Assembly: GCA_002591745.1 (NCBI GenBank)
Contig: PDLQ01000016.1
Coordinates: 49,800 to 113,799 of the forward strand
From: Lewinellaceae bacterium SD302
Lineage (GTDB): Bacteria > Bacteroidota > Bacteroidia > Chitinophagales > Saprospiraceae
Reading direction: 5' to 3'
DNA: 64,000 nt
In this document: positions 60,044-64,000 of the stretch, one piece after another
How positions within the stretch are numbered: the stretch's first letter is position 1
How the letters are laid out: every line of letters begins with the position of its first letter
The notes under the pieces: generated by a model
Databases searched by the model: none
What the model was told of the DNA's origin: nothing
Seen by the model: only the letters and a program-made list of their open reading frames with translations
Made by a program: the position numbers and the translations under genes

Positions 60044-60901
60044 ATGCAAACTTTTAAAAAGATATTAGTCCCGGTTGACTTCAGCGAAATCGCTGCCAAT
60101 GCCTTCATCTACGCTTTACGAATGGCAGATAAAATCGGAGCCGAAGTTCAATTGCTGCACTGTGTTCATCCGGGGATGGCGATTGCCGAAGTACCGGCCT
60201 ATGCCTCCGACATCACCGGGAAACTGCTGGACGTTGGAAGAGAGAGCATGACCAGTTTCGTTAAGCGTGGCGTTGCTTCCGTCAGCGAAGACCTGGCACA
60301 CGAACCGAAGATAAAAGAGTTGGTCGAGATTGGGGAAGCCGTGTCGACTACAAAATTTGTTGCCGAAGACGATGATTTTGACTTGGTGGTCATGGGCACC
60401 AGGGGAGCCTTTGGTACCTGGGCTGAGTTGTTTGGCAGCCATGCTTCCGGCACCCTGGTCAATGCACCCTGCCCGGTTCTGGTGGTTCCCGAAGGGGCTC
60501 GTTTCGACGGCATTGAAAAATTGTGCTTCGCCACGGACCTGGAAGGTGTGGACGCTTTGGTAGGCCCCAGTCTGGTAGCGTCTCTGGCACCGATGTCACC
60601 GGATATCCACTTCGTACACGTCAGGGAGAAGAATAATCTCACTACCCTCGACTTTGCTACTTTGAAGTCATTCTACGCCGAACGAGAGGTGCCCTTCAAA
60701 ATAACGGTTTCCGAACCCTCCGCTTCCGGAGTAGCGGATGCCATTCTGGAGGAAGCCATCAAGAACAATGCTGATATCATTGTGATGAGCCGCCCCGGCT
60801 ATAGTTTTTTCGATACGATTTTTCACAAAAGCCGCACGCGGGAAGTTGCCCTGCACAGCCCCCTGCCGCTGTTGGTCCTCAATGAAGCACCTCTGGGCTA
60901 A
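60044..60901 (+). CDS. Universal stress protein, type 1 (copy B)
   Basis: A 285-residue two-domain Usp protein starting MQTFKKILVPVDFSEIAANAF; a TTG 24 bases upstream is less likely. The first nucleotide loop is VVMGTRGAFGTWAELFGSHASG with APCPVLVVP after it, and the second domain starts CFATDLEGVDAL. It is the paralogue of 57263-58111. Codons at about residue 205-210 (DFATLKS) are spelled by the core repeat ACTTTGCTACTTTGAAGTC, yet the alignment with copy A shows no length change there. It heads a rightward run with the type 2 gene and lipoprotein B. Confidence 0.88.
   Translation: MQTFKKILVPVDFSEIAANAFIYALRMADKIGAEVQLLHCVHPGMAIAEVPAYASDITGKLLDVGRESMTSFVKRGVASVSEDLAHEPKIKELVEIGEAVSTTKFVAEDDDFDLVVMGTRGAFGTWAELFGSHASGTLVNAPCPVLVVPEGARFDGIEKLCFATDLEGVDALVGPSLVASLAPMSPDIHFVHVREKNNLTTLDFATLKSFYAEREVPFKITVSEPSASGVADAILEEAIKNNADIIVMSRPGYSFFDTIFHKSRTREVALHSPLPLLVLNEAPLG
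60653..60669 (+). repeat. Core repeat inside the type 1 (copy B) Usp gene
   Basis: TTTGCTACTTTGAAGTC (exact core 60656-60664), same extended form as 19651 and 43346. Confidence 0.7.
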
Positions 60902-60926
60902 TCCATTACTAAAAAAATAACAACTC

Positions 60927-61838
60927 ATGTCCAAGATACTCGTCCCAGTAGATTTTACGCTTAATTGCCACAATGCCTACGCTTACGCTCTAAAGTTTGC
61001 GGAAGCAGCCAAAATGGATGTATTGCTGGTTCATTACTATACGAGCTCTTTGGATCCGAATAAGAAGTTGGTATTTGCCGGCGACAGTAGTATCCACGGC
61101 AGCTACCTTCACCGCCTGGAACAGTTCGCGTTACCTTCCGGTGAGGGATTTGACTACCCGCTTGCGGAGCCTCCGGCCGGTGTAAAGGTTTCTTATGAAA
61201 CTGAGTCGACCTTTTCGATCGCCGGGGCAATCCTGAAACGTGCACACCAGAACGATATCGAGATGGTCGTCATGGCTACCCGCAGTACGAGCGGTCTTTT
61301 TGATCGTTGGCTGGGCTCTACTTCCATTACCGTCAGCGAGTCCAGTAATCGTCCGGTTTTCCTGATTCCGCCTAGTGCCGCTTACCGGCCGATCAATAAA
61401 ATGGTGGTGGCCAATCACCACGAAACAGCGGAGCCTTATCCTTTATGGCAGATCGAAGTACTACGGCAGTTCACCGGTGCTGATGTCCACTTCGTCCACG
61501 TTCAGCACCCGGAACGGATCACCCACAAAAAATTCGTTCCCTGGACGACCATGGAACAACTGCACCTGGGGTCGGATATCAGGAACAACCCGTTCAAGAT
61601 CGTAACCGTCGATGATCAGGTCGTGGCGGATGGTCTGGTCAATTACGCCGAGCAAGTGGACGCGGACCTCACGGTAGTCGTCAACCGAGTACGTAGTCAC
61701 TGGCGGGCAGTGCTGTACCCGGGGGTCACCCAGGGCGTTGCGCTGAGGACTCGGCGGCCGATGTTGGTGCTCCATACCGATATTGCCTGGGAGGTCAGTA
61801 ATGCCAAAAGTAGTCAGCAGCGTATCGTGACTTCATAG
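60927..61838 (+). CDS. Universal stress protein, type 2 (copy B)
   Basis: A 303-residue two-domain Usp protein starting MSKILVPVDFTLNCHNAYAYA. The first nucleotide loop is VVMATRSTSGLFDRWLGSTS, then RPVFLIPP, then MVVANHHETAEPYPLWQIEVL. These match the type 2 copy at 58246 in order and spacing. The Gly of the usual VMG is Ala here (VVMATR). It starts 25 bases after copy B of type 1 and is followed after 75 bases by lipoprotein B, completing the second set of three genes. Confidence 0.88.
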   Translation: MSKILVPVDFTLNCHNAYAYALKFAEAAKMDVLLVHYYTSSLDPNKKLVFAGDSSIHGSYLHRLEQFALPSGEGFDYPLAEPPAGVKVSYETESTFSIAGAILKRAHQNDIEMVVMATRSTSGLFDRWLGSTSITVSESSNRPVFLIPPSAAYRPINKMVVANHHETAEPYPLWQIEVLRQFTGADVHFVHVQHPERITHKKFVPWTTMEQLHLGSDIRNNPFKIVTVDDQVVADGLVNYAEQVDADLTVVVNRVRSHWRAVLYPGVTQGVALRTRRPMLVLHTDIAWEVSNAKSSQQRIVTS

Positions 61839-61913
61839 AAGCAATGTCGGTTGAGCGGAAAGAAATTTTCGCTACCGACCCCGTGATTCAGTCCATCAAT
61901 CTAAACGAGCAAC

Positions 61914-62663
61914 ATGCGTTTTACCACTCTAATATCTTTTTTACTTTTATGTGTGATCAGCGTAAGTTGTACGGAAGATGATTACGCGAATATTGAAGCA
62001 GCCGAACGTCAATACGCTTCACTTTATCTAGATATCAAATACGGAGATCGCCCGGCAGCCCGGCAGCACGCCAAACAGTTTGAAAATGATGTTCAACAAC
62101 TTGGTCTGAATTGGGTAAGCCCGAATAGCGTAGGTAGTGAGGACGTATTTCGTTTCCGATTAAGACGCGCCCGCAAAGCCTGGGAAGCTACCAGGTTCGC
62201 AATTGACGAAGATAATCTGCCCTTGGCCGCCCTGCAGCTTGATCGTGCGACTTATGAGATGAGCGTTGCACATCCCGCTAGTTTCAATCGCTTGCAACTG
62301 GGCAAATTGTATCCGGGCCTGTCCAGTTGGGCCACCTTACAAAGCATCCTGGAAGATGAGAAGTACTGCGGCTATGGCTGGGAGCAAATTGGTTACTACC
62401 ACGATAAGCTCGCCCGGAATTTCGCTGAACTCAATACGCTTCACCCACTGGAGGCATTTTACGCCCGCAACGCAGCTGAGGCGGATGAATACCAAAGGAA
62501 AATAGGAGCCATAAACCTACAACTGGAAAGCCTGGAAAAAAGCATCAACTTCCAGGACCGTAAACTGATTTTACTCGAAATGGACCGCACCGATCAGGCA
62601 ATCGACGAACTGATAAAGTATTTCTCCCTTCCTGAACAGGAAGGTCAGGAAGTTGAACTATGA
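61914..62663 (+). CDS. Lipoprotein of unknown family, Usp-associated (copy B)
   Basis: A 249-residue protein with a lipoprotein signal (MRFTTLISFLLLCVISVSC, Cys19). The mature part is helical and shares with 59152-59898 the order RFRLRRARKAWEATRFAI, then NLPLAALQLDRATYEM, then SFNRLQLGKLYPGLSSW, then a Cys in EDEKYCGYGW and LARNF. The C-terminal 50 residues form a coiled coil (INLQLESLEKSINFQDRKL) not seen in copy A. I recognise no known family. It should sit on a membrane facing the periplasm, so the link with cytoplasmic Usp proteins is unexplained. Confidence 0.8.
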   Translation: MRFTTLISFLLLCVISVSCTEDDYANIEAAERQYASLYLDIKYGDRPAARQHAKQFENDVQQLGLNWVSPNSVGSEDVFRFRLRRARKAWEATRFAIDEDNLPLAALQLDRATYEMSVAHPASFNRLQLGKLYPGLSSWATLQSILEDEKYCGYGWEQIGYYHDKLARNFAELNTLHPLEAFYARNAAEADEYQRKIGAINLQLESLEKSINFQDRKLILLEMDRTDQAIDELIKYFSLPEQEGQEVEL

Positions 62664-62697
62664 TAATTTATTGAGCGATCCCTCGGTTGATCCTTTC

Positions 62698-63756
62698 CTA
62701 CACTAGCAAACCGTATAAGGCGGTTGGGTCGATTAGTCTGATGGCCCGCCCTTCAGTAGTCAACAACCCTTCTTTTTTAAAGTCAGAAATAGAACGGGTT
62801 ACGCTTTCTTTGGTGGTGCCCACCATCTGAGCCAGTTCTTCCCGGCTGAGTTCGATGGGGGCGTTCTGGTATTTTTCGTGAAGGTCGCAAAGGATCAGCG
62901 CGGTTCGGCGTCGAACGCTGTCGTAAGCCTGGTGCGCCAGCTTGTCTCCGTGGGCCACCAGTCGACTGGCCATCAATTGGATAATGGCCTCGGAAACATT
63001 ACGATCTTCGTTGAGTAGCTGGAAGAGTTTCTCCTTGCTGAGTAATTGACAACTACCGCCGTTATCGCCGGCCAGTTTCGCCCGGTAATGATAGCCTCCT
63101 CTTTCCAGGACGGTAGAAAGGCCGAAAATTTCGCCCGGACCCAACTCGGCGATGATGTAGTCTTTACCGTATTCGTGGGAACGGATCATGTGAACCCGCC
63201 CGCTTTTCACCCGGTAGATAAAGTGGGGAAATTCACCTTCGTCTACGATGAGTTGTCCCTGACCGTAATTCTTCAACCTGCCGAATTCACCGAAGGCGGA
63301 GTTTAGCTTTTTTAGTCCCCTTTCCGGATCGTTAAGGTGTTGTACAATGGCTTCATTATCACCCTGAGGAGCCCGGCTCGCCGCTTTTTTAAGCCTGGTT
63401 TTGATTACCTGAAGCAGTTCGTCCTTATAGAAAGGCTTGGTAATGTAATCGTCTGCCCCCAGATTCATGCCCCGGCGGACGTCCTCTTTTTCGGTGCGGG
63501 CGGTAATGAAAATGAAGGGGATGCCTGCAGTATTATCCTGCTGGCTCAAAATATTCAGGACTCCGTAACCATCAAGTTCGGGCATGCTGACGTCGCAAAG
63601 AATCAGGTCAGGGAGTATTCGAATGGCTTCTTTTACGCCTTCCAGGCCGTTTTGAGCTTCCGTTACTATATAGCCATAGAGTTCCAGAATCTCCGCTAAG
63701 TTTGCTCGAACATCCTCATTGTCTTCAATAACCAGAATATGGGTTGGCTTACTCAT
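62698..63756 (-). CDS. Response regulator with FNR/CRP-type DNA-binding domain
   Basis: A 352-residue fusion. Residues 1-125 are a receiver domain: acidic pair in IEDNED, phospho-acceptor Asp55 (LILCDVSMPELDG), Thr85 and Lys107 (YITKPF). Residues about 155-265 form a cyclic-nucleotide-like effector fold (VKSGRVHMIR, ELGPGEIFG), and 275-352 a CRP/FNR winged helix. The recognition helix is TTKESVTRSI, with Glu317-x2-Thr320-Arg321, closer to FNR (ExxSR) than to CRP. There is no Cys cluster for an FNR iron-sulfur centre, so the signal probably comes by phosphorylation. The FNR-type boxes at 44118, 47965, 56103, 58166 and 59957 are its likely sites (inference). Confidence 0.9.
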   Translation of the reverse strand: MSKPTHILVIEDNEDVRANLAEILELYGYIVTEAQNGLEGVKEAIRILPDLILCDVSMPELDGYGVLNILSQQDNTAGIPFIFITARTEKEDVRRGMNLGADDYITKPFYKDELLQVIKTRLKKAASRAPQGDNEAIVQHLNDPERGLKKLNSAFGEFGRLKNYGQGQLIVDEGEFPHFIYRVKSGRVHMIRSHEYGKDYIIAELGPGEIFGLSTVLERGGYHYRAKLAGDNGGSCQLLSKEKLFQLLNEDRNVSEAIIQLMASRLVAHGDKLAHQAYDSVRRRTALILCDLHEKYQNAPIELSREELAQMVGTTKESVTRSISDFKKEGLLTTEGRAIRLIDPTALYGLLV

Positions 63757-63789
63757 TGTTCATTTCCGTTGATGGTGCTGTAAAATAAA

Positions 63790-63829
63790 CCGGCCCCGTC
63801 GATAACGAGGCCGGCCGGGCTGATTTTTT
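63790..63829. terminator. Hairpin and T-run upstream of the regulator
   Basis: CCGGCC and GGCCGG around CCGTCGATAACGA, followed on the plus strand by ATTTTTTT and on the minus strand by TTTATTTT. It may insulate the regulator from the gene at the window edge. Confidence 0.55.
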
Positions 63830-63837
63830 TAAATCTA

Positions 63838-63908
63838 AGAGCTTGTTTGGATTTCTATTTCCTGAAAAACAAGCCTTTATGGTTCATAGCAATTCCCAAA
63901 CAAGCTCT
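63838..63908. repeat. 13-bp inverted repeat AGAGCTTGTTTGG
   Basis: Perfect arms at 63838-63850 and 63896-63908 enclose 45 bases. The word resembles the terminal repeats of some insertion sequences; the right arm lies 30 bases from a protein tail that ends at the window edge. Confidence 0.6.
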
Positions 63909-63937
63909 AAACTTGACTTTAGCGGTGATTGATTGTT

Positions 63938-64000
63938 TCATGCCGCCGCTCTCCTCAGCAAATACTGCAAGTGCTGAACTTTGGCTTTTAAATAATCAAC
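63938..64000 (-). CDS. C-terminal tail of an unidentified protein, perhaps a transposase (partial)
   Basis: The minus strand from the window edge codes VDYLKAKVQHLQYLLRRAAA and then TGA (63938-63940). Twenty residues are too few to name. A basic helical tail next to a terminal-type inverted repeat would fit the end of an insertion sequence whose body lies outside the window. Confidence 0.3.
   Translation of the reverse strand, partial: VDYLKAKVQHLQYLLRRAAA

Noticed and set aside
3473..60664. All GCTACTTTG copies as Bacteroidota -7 promoters
   Set aside because: The word is one base short of TAnnTTTG, lacks a -33 TTG at regular distance, and half of the copies are inside genes, some antisense. 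Near-core copies at 12688, 33350 and 36247 also point away from the nearest gene they could drive.
61885..61903. TGAT..ATCA pair before lipoprotein B as an FNR box
   Set aside because: The middle is seven bases long, so it does not fit the spacing.
62698..63756. Regulator as a true oxygen-sensing FNR
   Set aside because: The N-terminus is a receiver domain and the few Cys residues do not form the FNR cluster pattern.

Overview
The window looks like a chromosomal segment of a Bacteroidota bacterium, most plausibly a Saprospiraceae/Lewinella-type organism (inference, no marker gene present). Support: a type IX secretion C-terminal domain, a TonB receptor with an N-terminal carboxypeptidase-like domain, the lipoprotein/TPR/DUF4292/M23 gene order, a fused CcoN-CcoO oxidase subunit, a one-heme CcoP, and TAnnTTTG -7 motifs just before some start codons. 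Base composition is moderately GC-rich and fairly even, apart from AT-rich patches near 8.7 kb and in the first part of the surface protein at 21-23 kb.

Layout. 0-5 kb: end of rplY and an envelope run (NlpC/P60 lipoprotein, TPR protein, DUF4292 lipoprotein, EnvC-like M23 protein). 5-13 kb: leftward metallohydrolase, galE, a membrane MutS homologue, a PRC-barrel protein, a DEAD-box helicase and a long PurF-type enzyme. 13-25 kb: a chimeric DUF4139 protein, an unknown protein, an oxidoreductase, leuB, a large unknown protein, a sorted surface protein, tesB and tRNA-Thr(CGT). 25-39 kb: glycosyltransferase, cvfB, rdgB and neighbours, a coupled PP-loop ATPase/cupin pair, an NTF2-like protein cut from its signal peptide, a TonB receptor, a metallo-beta-lactamase-fold enzyme and an acetyltransferase. 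39-44 kb: UPF1-like helicase, scoA/scoB, endonuclease III-like and AhpD-like genes.

44-64 kb is the most coherent part: hemN, a CcoI-type copper ATPase, ccoS, ccoNO, ccoQ, ccoP, ccoG, ccoH and a SafE-like gene (a complete cbb3 oxidase locus), then a PAS histidine kinase, five universal stress proteins, two paralogous lipoproteins of unknown family, and a response regulator whose output is an FNR/CRP DNA-binding domain. FNR-type palindromes (TGAT-N4-ATCA or one base off) lie before hemN, at the ccoI/ccoS junction, between the kinase and the first Usp gene, between the next divergent Usp pair, and before the fourth Usp gene. I infer a low-oxygen regulon run by the REC-FNR protein, perhaps with the adjacent kinase. 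Part of it, [Usp type 1 - Usp type 2 - lipoprotein], is present twice.

The second striking signal is a dispersed short repeat. The 9-mer GCTACTTTG occurs exactly at least 16 times on either strand (about 0.5 expected at random), between genes and inside genes in all three reading frames. It also forms one end of a longer element of about 50 or 93 bp that has landed in the 5' part of ccoG without breaking the frame and that separates a lipoprotein signal peptide from its NTF2-like domain. Several other inverted-repeat families occupy intergenic gaps. The right edge carries inverted repeats and a protein tail that may be an insertion sequence end.
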